The notes: generated by a model from the letters alone, not told the origin. DNA of 64,000 nt from Pseudarthrobacter sp. NamB4 (GCF_005796185.1 NZ_VAHM01000005.1:124001-188000); one strand, 5' to 3'. Shown: positions 36,097 to 45,623, counted from the stretch's first letter. Program-made: numbers and translations.

Positions 36097-36735
36097 ATGC
36101 GCATGGATCACGTCTCTTACGCCTGTGAACAGGATGGCCTGGCGGCCACCACCGAACGTATTTCATCTGCCCTCGGCGTTGAGGCAGTGAAGGGCGGGGT
36201 GCACCCCCGGTTCGGAACCCGGAACATGATCATTCCCCTCGCCGGCCACAAGTATCTTGAAGTCGTTGAGGTCCTGGACCATCCGGCGTCGGACAAGGCA
36301 CCGTTCGGGCAGGCTGTGCGTGCCCGCTCTGCGGCAGGCGGCGGCTGGATGGGCTGGTGTGTCGAGGTGGATGACCTTGCTCCCTTCGAGGAGCGGCTGG
36401 GCCGTTCCGCCGTCAATGGCAACCGGAAGTTCCCGGACGGCCGCGAACTGGTCTGGAAGCAGATTGGCATTCTGGGGCTCATTGCCGATCCGCAGGTGCC
36501 GTACATGCTCAAGTGGGAAGGCGACCCGTCCCTGCACCCGTCCAACGCCTACCAGAGCAACATCAAGATGAGCTGCCTGACCATTGCCGGCTCCGCCTCC
36601 CGCGTCACGGAGTGGCTGGGCGAGCCGGTGGAGAAGCCGCTGGAGGACGTCGCCGTGGAATGGGTAGCTCCGCATGGGACGCCCGGCATCCTGTCGGTCA
36701 CCTTTGAAACCGCCAATGGAGCCGTCACCATCTGA
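36097..36735 (+). CDS. VOC-family (glyoxalase-like) protein
   Basis: The 212-residue protein begins MRMDHVSYACEQDGLAATTERI and has a glyoxalase-like beta-alpha-beta fold pattern with H4, a central HKYLEVVEVLDHP and WMGWCVEVDDL. The second half (from about residue 145) is a smaller repeat. Metal binding and substrate are uncertain. ATG at 36097 has no strong ribosome site; the frame is open upstream to 36010 but without family character. A strong terminator follows. Confidence 0.72.
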   Translation: MRMDHVSYACEQDGLAATTERISSALGVEAVKGGVHPRFGTRNMIIPLAGHKYLEVVEVLDHPASDKAPFGQAVRARSAAGGGWMGWCVEVDDLAPFEERLGRSAVNGNRKFPDGRELVWKQIGILGLIADPQVPYMLKWEGDPSLHPSNAYQSNIKMSCLTIAGSASRVTEWLGEPVEKPLEDVAVEWVAPHGTPGILSVTFETANGAVTI

Positions 36736-36750
36736 CGTACCTCCTGCCAG

Positions 36751-36813
36751 ACTTCGGCCGCCATCAGCTTGTGACAACGGCGTCACCTGCCGATGGCGGC
36801 CGAATCCTTTTTC
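36751..36813 (+). terminator. Rho-independent terminator after the VOC gene
   Basis: TTCGGCCGCCATC (36753-36765) and GATGGCGGCCGAA (36792-36804) form a perfect 13-bp stem, followed by TCCTTTTTCTGG. Confidence 0.88.
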
Positions 36814-36957
36814 TGGCGAATGGTCTTCGGGCAGGGCGCGGTGCGGGACATGGATCTGACCTGTGAAGTCCAAGCGATTCTGGACACAGCTCTGATCGTG
36901 CTTGCTGGTATGAGGGCCGCGGCTCCGAATGTCATACCCTGCGGGGATCGTTCAGGT

Positions 36958-37969
36958 ATGGAATCAAATTCGGTGTTGGAGGCTGAGGCAGCGGTTGATG
37001 CTTCGGTTGCAGCGTTTTTGGCTGCGCTGGCCGGGGGACGTTCTGCTGTTTCCTGTGCAGCCTCCGGTGGTGCTGGTTCCGATGCCGCAGGCGGTGGCGG
37101 TGGCGGGCTGGATGATGATCCGTTGCAGCGGGTCGCTGGATGCTTCGGCCGCGATGCCGCGGTCCGAGGCGAAGTTGGCCGCGGTGAAGGCGCAGGAGGT
37201 TACGGTCCTGGCCGGGGCGACGAAGACGCTGAACGGGCCGCCCGCCACACCACATGAGGCCACGGCGCAGGACCGGAGCCTGATGGCCGAGGGTCGGATG
37301 CGTACTCACCATCGTGGACCGGGCCGCCGGTGCTTTGCTGACCGACGCCCACGCCCTGACCGCCTGCCTCCCCCGATCGCTGGCGGCCCTGCAGGCCGGG
37401 ACGGTGTCCTGGGCCCATGCGCGGACCATGGCAGACCAGACCACGGGTCTTGACCCGGACGCGACGGCGGCGCTGGAGGCCCACTTCCTGGACCCGACGG
37501 CACCGGACGCGGCGCGCGGCTGCCCGGCGGGGCAGGATGCCGGCGTACCGGTTCAACCAGGGCCCGGGGCTGGCGGGAACGCCACCATCCGGAAAGCCTG
37601 GAAAAACGGCACGCCAAAGGCGTCGCGGACCGGCGGGTAGAGTTCTGGCCGGACAGCGACGCGATGGCCTGGGTCGCCGCCCTGCTGCCAGCTGACCATG
37701 CCTCGGCGATCCGTAACCGGCTCACCGCCATCGCCCGCGGCATGCAGGGCCACCACGAACCCCGCACCCTGCCCCAACTGAAGGCCGACACCTTCACCGC
37801 CGGACTCCTCACCACCGGAAAAATCCTCAGCAACACCGGCGACGGCACCGGCATGGGCGGAACGGACCCCGGGAACGGTGCCGGCAGTCCGGACCAATCC
37901 GGCTGTCGCGCCGAAATCCGCACCGGCGGGACGGACACCACCACGGTGGCCGGAAGCGGCTGTGCCTGA
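36958..37969 (+). pseudogene. Decayed DUF222/HNH endonuclease gene
   Basis: Three overlapping frames together read as a DUF222 protein. The first frame starts at ATG 36958 (MESNSVLEAEAAVDASVAAF). The second carries EAKLAAVKAQEVTVLAGA near 37160. The third carries ADRAAGALLTDAHALTACLP, ALQAGTVSWAHARTMADQTT, and after another shift WVAALLPADHASAIRNRL. At least three frameshifts separate them. The C-terminal HNH nuclease domain is absent. DUF222-HNH genes are multicopy and often degraded in Arthrobacter-like genomes. No transposase or repeat flanks it, so the cause of decay is unclear. Confidence 0.8.
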
Positions 37970-37978
37970 AGGACTTTG

Positions 37979-38096
37979 TGCGTTTTGAGGACCTTTTGGA
38001 ATTATGGCCTGCGCCCGTTGACCTTTCCAACTTAGTGCCTGCGCCCGATGAACTTTCTAAGTTGTCGCCTGCACCCAATCACCTTTTGCCCGTGCG
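37979..38096. repeat. Degenerate 30-bp tandem repeat, about four units
   Basis: Units at 38007-38036, 38037-38066 and 38067-38096 share GCCTGCGCCCG-x-TGACCTTTC, and a more diverged unit spans 37979-38006. The region lies between the DUF222 pseudogene and the CPBP gene's stop. It is open in several frames; read on the plus strand it gives a 10-residue LxPAPxxLS pattern. I think it is an intergenic repeat, not a gene. It carries GTCCTCAAAACGC on the minus strand, which recurs near 46279. Confidence 0.75.
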
Positions 38097-38143
38097 CCAG
38101 ACGTCGCCAGATTACCCGCCCCATGATCATCGTGCCGTGCGCA

Positions 38144-38923
38144 CTAGCCCAGCCCCGCTGCCCTGCCAAAGAGGCTGAAGCCCACGAACGCAACGATGTC
38201 CAACAGTGCGTGGGCAATGACCAGCGGCATCACCCGCTTTGTCCGGGTGTAAAGCCAGGCGAAAACCACCCCCATCACCACGTTCCCGAAGAATGGGCCG
38301 AACCCCTGGTAGAGGTGGTAGGTGCCCCGGAGCAGGGAGCTCACCATGATGGACAGCGGGATACTCCAGCCGAACTTTCCGAAACGGTCCAGCAGGTAGC
38401 CCACCACAATGACTTCCTCCACCACGGCGTGGCGAATGGCTGACAGGATCAGCACCGGCACCGTCCACCAGTAGGCGTCAAGCGCACTGGGAATGATGGC
38501 CGTGGTGATTCCCAATGCCCTTCCAGCGGCGTAGAGGCCGAGGGACGGGACCCCGATCAGCGCAGCCAGCCCCAGCCCCTGGACCAGATCCCTGCCGGGA
38601 CGCTCGAAGTTGAACCCGAGCTTCCTGAAAGCCGAACCTGGGTGGCTGCCGTCAATGGCGCCGGCCTGCCGGTGGTCCGTAAGGAAATAGATCACCAGCA
38701 GCACCGGCACCAGGGCGAAGATGATATCCAGCAGCTGGTACGTCAGGTCGAAGTATTCCCTGGTGCTTTGCGAGCGGTTAAGGGTGGAGGTGCCTTCCGC
38801 CAGCGGGGCCCGGGTCATCTTGTCCAGGAGCTGCACCACCGAGTACACGGCGGACTGGCCAAGGGACAAACCCAGGACGATCCAGACTTCTATCCGCAGG
38901 CGGCGGCGCGAGGGAACCAGCAT
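38144..38923 (-). CDS. CPBP-family intramembrane protease
   Basis: The 259-residue protein has about eight hydrophobic segments and the CPBP/abortive-infection-family motifs. Motif 1 is VVEEVIVVGYLLDRF (glutamate pair), motif 2 is RGTYHLYQGFGPF (His), and motif 3 is VIAHALLD (His). This group includes CAAX-prenyl-protease-like enzymes; substrates in actinobacteria are unknown. ATG at 38923 has only a weak ribosome site. The group can be linked to bacteriocin immunity, but no bacteriocin is nearby. Confidence 0.83.
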   Translation of the reverse strand: MLVPSRRRLRIEVWIVLGLSLGQSAVYSVVQLLDKMTRAPLAEGTSTLNRSQSTREYFDLTYQLLDIIFALVPVLLVIYFLTDHRQAGAIDGSHPGSAFRKLGFNFERPGRDLVQGLGLAALIGVPSLGLYAAGRALGITTAIIPSALDAYWWTVPVLILSAIRHAVVEEVIVVGYLLDRFGKFGWSIPLSIMVSSLLRGTYHLYQGFGPFFGNVVMGVVFAWLYTRTKRVMPLVIAHALLDIVAFVGFSLFGRAAGLG

Positions 38924-39038
38924 GTACCCATCTTGCCCGGAGTTGCTGGATCCCGGCTGATGGCCCGGCCAGTGTCATCGCTGTCTGCCGGCGCCCCCTC
39001 CGCCGCGCTGCCACAGTCGCCCCGCTGGCTGAGCACAG

Positions 39039-39827
39039 CTAGCCTGCGGCGACGATTACTTCCGTGCCGTTGGCCTCGAACGCTGCCTTGTCCCGCGCCG
39101 AAATACCGGAGTCCGTAATAAGGCGGGTGAAGTTATAGCCGTGCATGGTGGCGAAGGCACGCACCCCCACCTTCGAAGAATCGGCCAGGACGTAGGAGAC
39201 ACGGGCACGGCTTGCAAGCAGCGCATTCACTGAGGCTTCCCCTTCCCCGGTGTTGGTGGGGCCAACCTCGGGATCGATGCCGTTGACCCCGATGAAGGCG
39301 ATGTCCAACACCACCTTCTGCATGATGATGTCCGTGTAGGGGCCCACCAGTTCGTAGGAGCGCGGGTTGAGGATGCCGCCGGTGACCATCACCTTGATGT
39401 TGGGCCGTACCGCCAACTGCCCGGCAATGTTGATGGCGTTGGTCACCACCGTGAGCGTTGGCTGGTTGGACGGTGCATTCAGATCCTCGCGCGTGGCCAG
39501 GATCTGCGCCAGCACGGTGCTGGTGGTGCCGCCGCAGAGGCCGATCACGGCGCCGGGGGCAATCAGGTCGGACGCTGCCTGGGCAATCTGCTGCTTGGCT
39601 TCGGCGTGGTCGTCGCGGTTGTACCGGCCGGGGAGGTCGTAGGCCAACGCTCCCGTGGTGGCCCCGCCCCGGGTCCTGGTGAGCAGGCGCCGCTTTGCCA
39701 GGCTGTCCAGGTCCCGCCGCGCGGTGGCCGGGGATACCTTGAGCGTGCTGACGATCTCTTCGACCTCTACTTGGCCGGTCTTGGCGAGGAGGTCAAGGAT
39801 TGCGGTCAGGCGGTCGGTGCGGGTCAT
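39039..39827 (-). CDS. DeoR-family transcriptional regulator
   Basis: The 262-residue protein has an N-terminal helix-turn-helix (MTRTDRLTAILDLLAKTG through VSPATARRDLDSLAKRR) and a C-terminal sugar-phosphate sensor domain of the DeoR type. ATG at 39827 follows GGAGG. Its leader has nested inverted repeats at 39865-39908, suggesting autoregulation. There is no sugar-utilisation operon next to it, so the target is elsewhere or hidden. Confidence 0.87.
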   Translation of the reverse strand: MTRTDRLTAILDLLAKTGQVEVEEIVSTLKVSPATARRDLDSLAKRRLLTRTRGGATTGALAYDLPGRYNRDDHAEAKQQIAQAASDLIAPGAVIGLCGGTTSTVLAQILATREDLNAPSNQPTLTVVTNAINIAGQLAVRPNIKVMVTGGILNPRSYELVGPYTDIIMQKVVLDIAFIGVNGIDPEVGPTNTGEGEASVNALLASRARVSYVLADSSKVGVRAFATMHGYNFTRLITDSGISARDKAAFEANGTEVIVAAG

Positions 39828-39864
39828 TCTGGTCCTCCAAGGTACTGCCGCCACCAGCGTCGAT

Positions 39865-39908
39865 GACGCTTTCTGATCATAACAGAACCGTTTTGATCAC
39901 TAAGCGTC
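39865..39908. promoter_or_regulatory. Nested inverted repeats upstream of the deoR-type gene
   Basis: TTCTG-ATCATAA-CAGAA (39871-39887) lies inside an outer pair GACGCTT (39865-39871) and AAGCGTC (39902-39908). TGATCA occurs twice within. The layout fits an autoregulatory DeoR operator in the divergent gap to hutI. Confidence 0.5.
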
Positions 39909-39927
39909 ACGCTGAGTGAAGGGGAAG

Positions 39928-41139
39928 CTATCGCGCTCTCTTGCCGGCCCGCCATACAGCGTACGTCAGGGGCATGCCCGGGCGGTACGCGAGATGGGTG
40001 GGGGACGGTGCGTTAAGCAGGTGAAGGTCCGCCCGATGGCCGACGGCGACGGAACCCACCGCCCGTTCACCGTCCACGTCATTCCCGGTCTCCCTGTGCA
40101 GTGCCAAGGCCCCGCCGTACGTGGCGGCGCGGACCGCTTCATGGACGCTGAGACGCATCTGCAGAACGGCGGTAGCTACGCAAAAGGCCATCGAACTGGT
40201 GTAGGACGTTCCCGGGTTGCAGTTGGAGGCGAGCGCCACCCGGACGCCGGCATCCAGTAGTTCCCGCGCCGGGGCGAGCGGCTGTCTGGTGGAAAGATCG
40301 CAGGCCGGAAGGCAGGTCGCCACCGTGCCCCGGACGCCCGTTCCCGTGACGGGGTCCCAGCCCGACCACGTGCCGGCCAGCGCCTCAACATCACTGTCCG
40401 CAAGGTAGTTCACATGGTCCACGCTCGCGGCCCCCAGCTCCACTGCGAGCTGCACGCCCGGCCCTTCGCCGAGCTGGTTTCCGTGCACGCGCAAGCCCAG
40501 TCCGGCATCCCGGCAGGCCAGCAGGACGCGGCGCGACTGTTCGGCCGTGAAGGCGCCTTCCTCGCAGAACACATCAGCCCACTGAACATAGGGGCGGACC
40601 GCCGCCAGCATCGGTCCGCATGCGAGCTCGGTGTAACCATCCGGGTCCTGCCCGGCCGGGACCAGGTGCGCTCCGAGGTAGGTGACCTGGTCCGCCACCG
40701 TGGAGGCAATGCGCGCACTCGTGGCTTCGTGCTCGACGTCCAGCCCATAACCGGTCTTCGTCTCGAGGTAAGTGGTTCCCTGGGAGACGGCCTCATCCAC
40801 CCGGGCCAAGGCCAGCCGGGTGAGGTCGAAGTCGGACGTGGCCCGGGTGGCGTTCACGGTCACCGCTATGCCCCCGGCGGAGTAGGACCCCCCTGCCATC
40901 CGCGCTTCAAACTCCGCAGTCCTGTCACCGGCGAACAGCAGGTGCGTGTGGGAGTCCACCCAGCCGGGAAGCATGGCCCGGCCGCCTGCGTCCACGGCGT
41001 CATCTGCAGCGGGAGCATCGGCAGCGGCACCGATCCAGGAAATCCGCTCGCCCTCGATCACCACCGCGGCATCCTTGAGGACCCTGTGCTCCAGGTCCTG
41101 CGTCATCAGCTCGGCGATGTTGGTGATCAGCGTACTCAT
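39928..41139 (-). CDS. hutI: Imidazolonepropionase
   Basis: This metal enzyme opens 4-imidazolone-5-propionate in histidine breakdown. The 403-residue amidohydrolase has metal motif DSHTHLLFAG (about residues 62-71), a second His in LRVHGNQLGEGPG, and conserved VALASNCNPGTSYTSSM. It starts at ATG 41139. No hutH, hutU or hutG is visible in the window, so it is separated from the rest of the pathway. It lies 11 bases after the FAD oxidase gene and appears to be the last gene of the tdh-kbl-oxidase run. Confidence 0.9.
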   Translation of the reverse strand: MSTLITNIAELMTQDLEHRVLKDAAVVIEGERISWIGAAADAPAADDAVDAGGRAMLPGWVDSHTHLLFAGDRTAEFEARMAGGSYSAGGIAVTVNATRATSDFDLTRLALARVDEAVSQGTTYLETKTGYGLDVEHEATSARIASTVADQVTYLGAHLVPAGQDPDGYTELACGPMLAAVRPYVQWADVFCEEGAFTAEQSRRVLLACRDAGLGLRVHGNQLGEGPGVQLAVELGAASVDHVNYLADSDVEALAGTWSGWDPVTGTGVRGTVATCLPACDLSTRQPLAPARELLDAGVRVALASNCNPGTSYTSSMAFCVATAVLQMRLSVHEAVRAATYGGALALHRETGNDVDGERAVGSVAVGHRADLHLLNAPSPTHLAYRPGMPLTYAVWRAGKRAR

Positions 41140-41150
41140 GAAGACATTCT

Positions 41151-42272
41151 TCAGCGCCGGACGGACCAGCGGGTGGCCGCCAGCGCCTGAACTGTCCGGG
41201 ATGCCGGACCCGTTCGGGCCTCCGCCGAAGCATCCGGGTGTCCCAGCTTGGCAAGGATCTGGTAAGCCGCCAACTCCGCCATCGCGGACGAGGTCTGGAA
41301 GCCGTAACCCCCCTGGCCGGCAAGCCAGTAGAAGCAGGGAGCTTCGGCGTCGAATCCTGCCACCGGGACGCCGTCGGCCGCTTCCGTCCGCAGTCCCGTC
41401 CAGGCCTTGCGGATCTCCCTGATCCCCAGCGTGGTCACCCTGTTCAACGTGACCACCAAACGCTCCACGTCCCCCGGCCTGGGCCGGGCGTCCTCAGGGC
41501 CGCTTGGTTCCGATTCGGAGGGCGAGATGAGCACGTCGGCGCCTTCGCGCCGGAAGTAGAACGTATTGTCCGCTGCCGCCACCATGGGACCGTGCTCAGG
41601 CAGGGGGTGCTCGACGGCGGCAATCGCCGCGGTGCGCCGGTACGGCTGCAGTCCCAGCTTCTCCACCCCGCTGATGACCGCGAGTTCGTCCGCCCATGCC
41701 CCGGCCGCGTTGACCAGGACGGCCGCCTCGAATGCCTCCGTGCCTGCGCCGACCTGCCAGCCTGAGCCAAGGCGTTGCGCGGAGTGGACGCGCGCTCCGG
41801 TGATGATGTCCGCGCCGGCGTCCACCGCCCGCTGCCGGTGGTCGGCCAGCAGCAGCGGGGCGTTGCAGCCGAAGGATCCGGTGTCCAGCCCCGCGGCGGC
41901 GAAGGAACCCGGTACCAGCGCGGGGCAGAGCTCCAGCGCCCCCGCCGTGGTGATCGGCCTCATGTGTCCACTGGCCTCCACGGCCACCGCTTCCTCGGTT
42001 CCGATGAGCATGAAGCTGCGGGGCGTGAGCACCGGCTCCGGCAGTTCGGAGTCTCGGGCGGCAATCAGCTCGAGGGTCCTGACGGTCAGTTCCTGCACCA
42101 CCGGCGGCCCGTAGCTCGGGATCAGCTGGCGGGCCGAGCGGGACGACGTGTGGTACGCAAGGTCCTGCTCCGCCTCCACCAGGGCCACGCTGCACCTGCC
42201 AGCCAGTTCGGAGGCCAGGGACAGGCCGGCAATGCCGCCGCCCACAATCAGGACATCGTAATGTGCTGCCAT
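41151..42272 (-). CDS. FAD-dependent oxidoreductase, D-amino-acid oxidase fold
   Basis: The 373-residue protein has the FAD motif DVLIVGGGIAGLSLASELA at the N-terminus and the C-terminal DAO pattern GLRTEAADGVPVAGFD and GQGGYGFQTSSAMAEL. It oxidises an amine or amino acid, releasing an imine and reduced FAD. Its place downstream of kbl, which makes glycine, makes a glycine or small amino acid substrate attractive; this is inference. ATG at 42272 follows AAGGA. It lies 54 bases after kbl. Confidence 0.82.
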   Translation of the reverse strand: MAAHYDVLIVGGGIAGLSLASELAGRCSVALVEAEQDLAYHTSSRSARQLIPSYGPPVVQELTVRTLELIAARDSELPEPVLTPRSFMLIGTEEAVAVEASGHMRPITTAGALELCPALVPGSFAAAGLDTGSFGCNAPLLLADHRQRAVDAGADIITGARVHSAQRLGSGWQVGAGTEAFEAAVLVNAAGAWADELAVISGVEKLGLQPYRRTAAIAAVEHPLPEHGPMVAAADNTFYFRREGADVLISPSESEPSGPEDARPRPGDVERLVVTLNRVTTLGIREIRKAWTGLRTEAADGVPVAGFDAEAPCFYWLAGQGGYGFQTSSAMAELAAYQILAKLGHPDASAEARTGPASRTVQALAATRWSVRR

Positions 42273-42326
42273 GCGTTCATCCTTGCAGAACTAGGGATGC
42301 AGAGTTATGCTCCGCTGTGGCTGGCC

Positions 42327-43523
42327 TCAGGCTGCCGTCTCGGCGCGGCTGGCGACGAAGGCACGCACGCACGCTTCGACGTCGTCGGCTGAATGCGCGG
42401 CCGAAAGCTGCACCCGGATCCGAGCGGCACCGCGAGGAACCACCGGGAAGCTGAAGGCGGTGACGTAGACGCCGTGCTGCAGCATCCTGTCGGCCACCTT
42501 CGCGGCCATGACCGCATCGCCGAACATCACGGGAACAATGGCGTGCTCACCTGGCAGGAGGTCAAAGCCCTCCTCCGTCATGCGGCGGCGGAACAGCGCG
42601 GCGTTCTCGAAGAGCGTCCGCCGCAGGTCGCCCGAGTTCTCCACCAGGTCCAGCGCCTTAATGGTGGCCGCCACAATGGCCGGTGCGACGGAGTTGGAGA
42701 ACAGGTAGGGACGGGCCTTCTGCCGGAGCATGGCAACGATTTCCGCCCGCCCTGACACGTAGCCGCCCGATGCTCCCCCGAGCGCCTTGCCGAAGGTTCC
42801 CGTGTAGATGTCCACCCGGTCCGGGACGCCGGCATGTTCCGGGGTGCCGGCGCCGGTGGGGCCCATGAACCCGACGGCGTGGGAGTCATCCACCATCACC
42901 AGGGCATCATGCTTTTCGGCGAGGTCGCAGATCGCCTCCAGCGGGGCAAGGTAGCCGTCCATTGAGAACACGCCGTCGGTGACGATGATCTTGCGGCGGG
43001 CGCCCTTGGCTTCCACGAGCCTGGCCTCCAGGTCAGTCATGTCCTGGTTGGCGTAGCGGTACCGCTGTGCCTTGCAGAGCCTGATGCCGTCGATGATCGA
43101 GGCGTGGTTCAGGGCGTCTGAAATGACGGCGTCGTCCGGGCCGAAAAGGGATTCGAATACCCCGCCGTTGGCATCGAAGCAGCTGGAGAACAGAATAGTG
43201 TCCTCGGTGCCCAGGAACCGGGAGACCCGGGCTTCGAGCTCCAGGTGCAGGTCCTGGGTGCCGCAGATGAACCGCACGCTGGCCATGCCGAAACCGCGCT
43301 GATCCATCGCTGCTTTGGCAGCACTGATGATCTCGGGGTGGTCCGCCAGGCCCAAATAGTTGTTGGCGCAGAAGTTCAGGACATCGGCACCGGGCTGGCC
43401 GATGATGCCCGCCCTGATGTGGCTCGACTGCGGCGAGCTGATGCTGCGTTCCGTCTTGAAAAGGCCGGCGGCACGGATTTCCTCAAGCTCGCTGCCCAGC
43501 TGGTCCTTCATTGAGGTGTACAT
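42327..43523 (-). CDS. kbl: 2-amino-3-ketobutyrate CoA ligase
   Basis: This PLP enzyme cleaves 2-amino-3-ketobutyrate with CoA to glycine and acetyl-CoA, the second step of threonine breakdown. The 398-residue alpha-oxoamine synthase has PLP lysine K246 in [30 protein letters not shown] near the N-terminus and [15 protein letters not shown] at 43523 follows TAAGGA. It starts eight bases after tdh, in one operon. Confidence 0.95.
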   Translation of the reverse strand: MYTSMKDQLGSELEEIRAAGLFKTERSISSPQSSHIRAGIIGQPGADVLNFCANNYLGLADHPEIISAAKAAMDQRGFGMASVRFICGTQDLHLELEARVSRFLGTEDTILFSSCFDANGGVFESLFGPDDAVISDALNHASIIDGIRLCKAQRYRYANQDMTDLEARLVEAKGARRKIIVTDGVFSMDGYLAPLEAICDLAEKHDALVMVDDSHAVGFMGPTGAGTPEHAGVPDRVDIYTGTFGKALGGASGGYVSGRAEIVAMLRQKARPYLFSNSVAPAIVAATIKALDLVENSGDLRRTLFENAALFRRRMTEEGFDLLPGEHAIVPVMFGDAVMAAKVADRMLQHGVYVTAFSFPVVPRGAARIRVQLSAAHSADDVEACVRAFVASRAETAA

Positions 43524-43531
43524 GGTGTTCC

Positions 43532-44578
43532 TTAGAGTTGGGTCCAGTCGAGTACTACTTTGCCGCCCATGCCGCTGCGGGCCAGGTCGAAACCCTTTTC
43601 CCACTGGGCGGCGGGGAGCGTATCCGTGACAACGGCGGAGATGCCCGCGTGCAGCACGGGGTTGGAGGACAGCATGGCACTCATGGCGTACCAGGTCTCA
43701 TACATCTCCCGGCCGTAGATTCCTTTGAGGGTGAGCATGTGGGTCACCACCTTGCCCCAGTCGATGGTGATCTCCTGGCTGGGCAGCCCCAGCATGGCGA
43801 TCCTGCCGCCGTGGTTCATGTTGTCAATCATCTCGGGAAGCGCCGAGGGATGGCCGGACATTTCCATGCCGATGTCAAAGCCTTCGCGCATGCCCAGTTC
43901 GCGCTGCGCATCACGGACGCGCGTGGTGGAGACGTCGATGGCGAGGTCCGCACCGAGCTTCCGTGCCAGCTCCAGGCGTGGGCGCGAGACGTCAGTGATC
44001 ACTATCTTTCGGGCTCCCGCATGGCGGGCCACGGCGATGGCCATCAGGCCGATCGGTCCCGCACCGGTGATCAGGACGTCCTCGCCGACCAGCGGAAAAC
44101 TCAGGGCGGTGTGGACCGCATTGCCGAACGGATCGAAGATGGCTCCGAGCTCCGGCGTGACGGACGGGTCATGGTGGACCCAGGCGTTGGTTTCCGGAAT
44201 GACCACGTATTCCGCGAAGGCGCCGTCACGCTGCACACCCACGCTGACTGTGTGGATGCACATCTGCCGGCGGCCGGCCCGGCAGTTCCGGCAGATCCCG
44301 CAGACCACGTGGCCTTCGCCGGAGACCCGGTCGCCCACCTTGACGTCACGGACATCCTCTCCCACCTCCACCACTTCGCCGTAGAACTCGTGGCCAGGAA
44401 TAAGGGGAGCTTCGATGATTCCCTGTGCCCAGGCGTCCCAAGACTGGATATGCAGGTCCGTGCCGCAGATCCCGGTGGTCATGACCCGGATTTTCACCTC
44501 AGCGGGGCCCGCCGCAGGTTCCGGGCGGTCCACCAGTTCGAACCCTGCCTGTGGGCCGGGCTTGTACAAAGCCTTCAT
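43532..44578 (-). CDS. tdh: L-threonine 3-dehydrogenase
   Basis: This NAD and zinc enzyme converts threonine to 2-amino-3-ketobutyrate. The 348-residue MDR protein has catalytic zinc residues C38, H63-E64, structural cysteines 93, 96, 99 and 107, and coenzyme motif GAGPIGLMA. The sequence [12 protein letters not shown] matches Tdh. ATG at 44578 follows TAAGGA. It is first in the tdh-kbl pair and divergent from a LysR gene that likely regulates it. Confidence 0.95.
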   Translation of the reverse strand: MKALYKPGPQAGFELVDRPEPAAGPAEVKIRVMTTGICGTDLHIQSWDAWAQGIIEAPLIPGHEFYGEVVEVGEDVRDVKVGDRVSGEGHVVCGICRNCRAGRRQMCIHTVSVGVQRDGAFAEYVVIPETNAWVHHDPSVTPELGAIFDPFGNAVHTALSFPLVGEDVLITGAGPIGLMAIAVARHAGARKIVITDVSRPRLELARKLGADLAIDVSTTRVRDAQRELGMREGFDIGMEMSGHPSALPEMIDNMNHGGRIAMLGLPSQEITIDWGKVVTHMLTLKGIYGREMYETWYAMSAMLSSNPVLHAGISAVVTDTLPAAQWEKGFDLARSGMGGKVVLDWTQL

Positions 44579-44692
44579 CGGCTTCCTTACTCTTGGCTGT
44601 TGCGGCACGGTCTGCCCTCCCCATTACAGCGAGGAAAAAGATTTAGCACAACAGCAAAAAACTCAATCAACGATGTAGCAGAAGCTAATACA

Positions 44693-44698
44693 TAGACT
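44693..44698 (+). promoter_or_regulatory. Candidate -10 element of a leaderless LysR gene
   Basis: TAGACT ends six bases before the ATG of the LysR gene, and no ribosome site is seen. A leaderless transcript is plausible. Confidence 0.35.
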
Positions 44699-44704
44699 GG
44701 GCTG

Positions 44705-45616
44705 ATGGAGATTCATCAGCTCGAGATCCTGCGCGAACTGGGCGCCTTGGGGAGCGTCAAAGCGGTGGCCGACACCCTCATGGTCACCCCCTCCGCCGTA
44801 TCCCAGCAGCTCGCCCTGCTGCAGCGGAAAGTGGAGGTGCCGCTGACCCGGAAGGAGGGCCGCAACCTGGTGCTGACCGAGGCTGGCCAGGTTCTCGCCG
44901 ACGCCGGAGCCGCCGTCGTCAGTGCCTTGGCCGACGCCAGGGGTGCCATTGGGAACTATCACGGCTCGGCAGGCGGCAGGGTGACGTTGTGCGGATTCCA
45001 CAGTGCCGGGCAGGCGGTGTTCGCCAAGCTGGCCAAGGTCCTCGATGCGCCCGGACAGCCCCGGATTGAGCTCTCGGATGAAGACGTGGCCCAGCAGGAT
45101 TTTCCGGCGTTAACGGCCCGGTATGACCTGGTGCTGGCGCACCGAATGGACCACAGCCCCCGCTGGCCGGCGGAACGCGTCACAGTACTGCCGTTGCTGC
45201 ACGAGCCCCTGGATGTAGCCCTCCCCGCCAACCACCCGCTGGCCGCGAAGCCCGCGCTGACAGCTGACGACGTCGGCGGCGAGGCCTGGGTGACCAGCCA
45301 CACCGGCTACTCCCCCGCGGATGTGCTCTCCGCCGTCGCCGCCGTTTCCAGCCGGCAGCCGAATATCGTGCACCGGATCAACGACTACTCCACGGTTGCG
45401 GCACTGGTGGCCAGCGGCGGCGTAGTGGGCCTCCTGCCGAGGTACACCGCCGGCCCCGTACTTAATCCGGATATCGTGCTGCGGCCACTCGAGGGAATCA
45501 GCACCCGGCGGCGGATCGATCTGCTCGCGCGCCCGGAGAACCTGAAGCGGCGGTCTGTCACTATCGTGTGCGAGGCGCTGCAGGACATCATGGCCGGGCT
45601 GGTTAAACAGGGCTGA
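44705..45616 (+). CDS. LysR-family regulator divergent from tdh-kbl
   Basis: The 303-residue protein has a winged-helix domain (EIHQLEILRELGALGSVKAVADTLMVTPSAV in shorter conserved blocks) and an effector domain with PANHPLAAKPALTADDVGGEAW. It is divergent from tdh across an AT-rich 126-bp gap containing T-N-A-type candidates. It therefore probably controls the tdh-kbl operon, perhaps in response to threonine or glycine. No ribosome site is obvious. Confidence 0.86.
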   Translation: MEIHQLEILRELGALGSVKAVADTLMVTPSAVSQQLALLQRKVEVPLTRKEGRNLVLTEAGQVLADAGAAVVSALADARGAIGNYHGSAGGRVTLCGFHSAGQAVFAKLAKVLDAPGQPRIELSDEDVAQQDFPALTARYDLVLAHRMDHSPRWPAERVTVLPLLHEPLDVALPANHPLAAKPALTADDVGGEAWVTSHTGYSPADVLSAVAAVSSRQPNIVHRINDYSTVAALVASGGVVGLLPRYTAGPVLNPDIVLRPLEGISTRRRIDLLARPENLKRRSVTIVCEALQDIMAGLVKQG

Positions 45617-45623
45617 GCGCTGC

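Noticed and set aside
36958..37969. DUF222/HNH relic as an active nuclease or restriction system
   Set aside because: Multiple frameshifts and absence of the HNH motif make it non-functional.
37979..38096. CRISPR array
   Set aside because: Units are directly tandem and degenerate with no distinct spacers, and no cas genes are present.
38144..38923. CPBP (abortive-infection family) protein as a phage defence gene
   Set aside because: The family name is historical; it stands alone beside ordinary genes with no toxin, nuclease or other defence partner.
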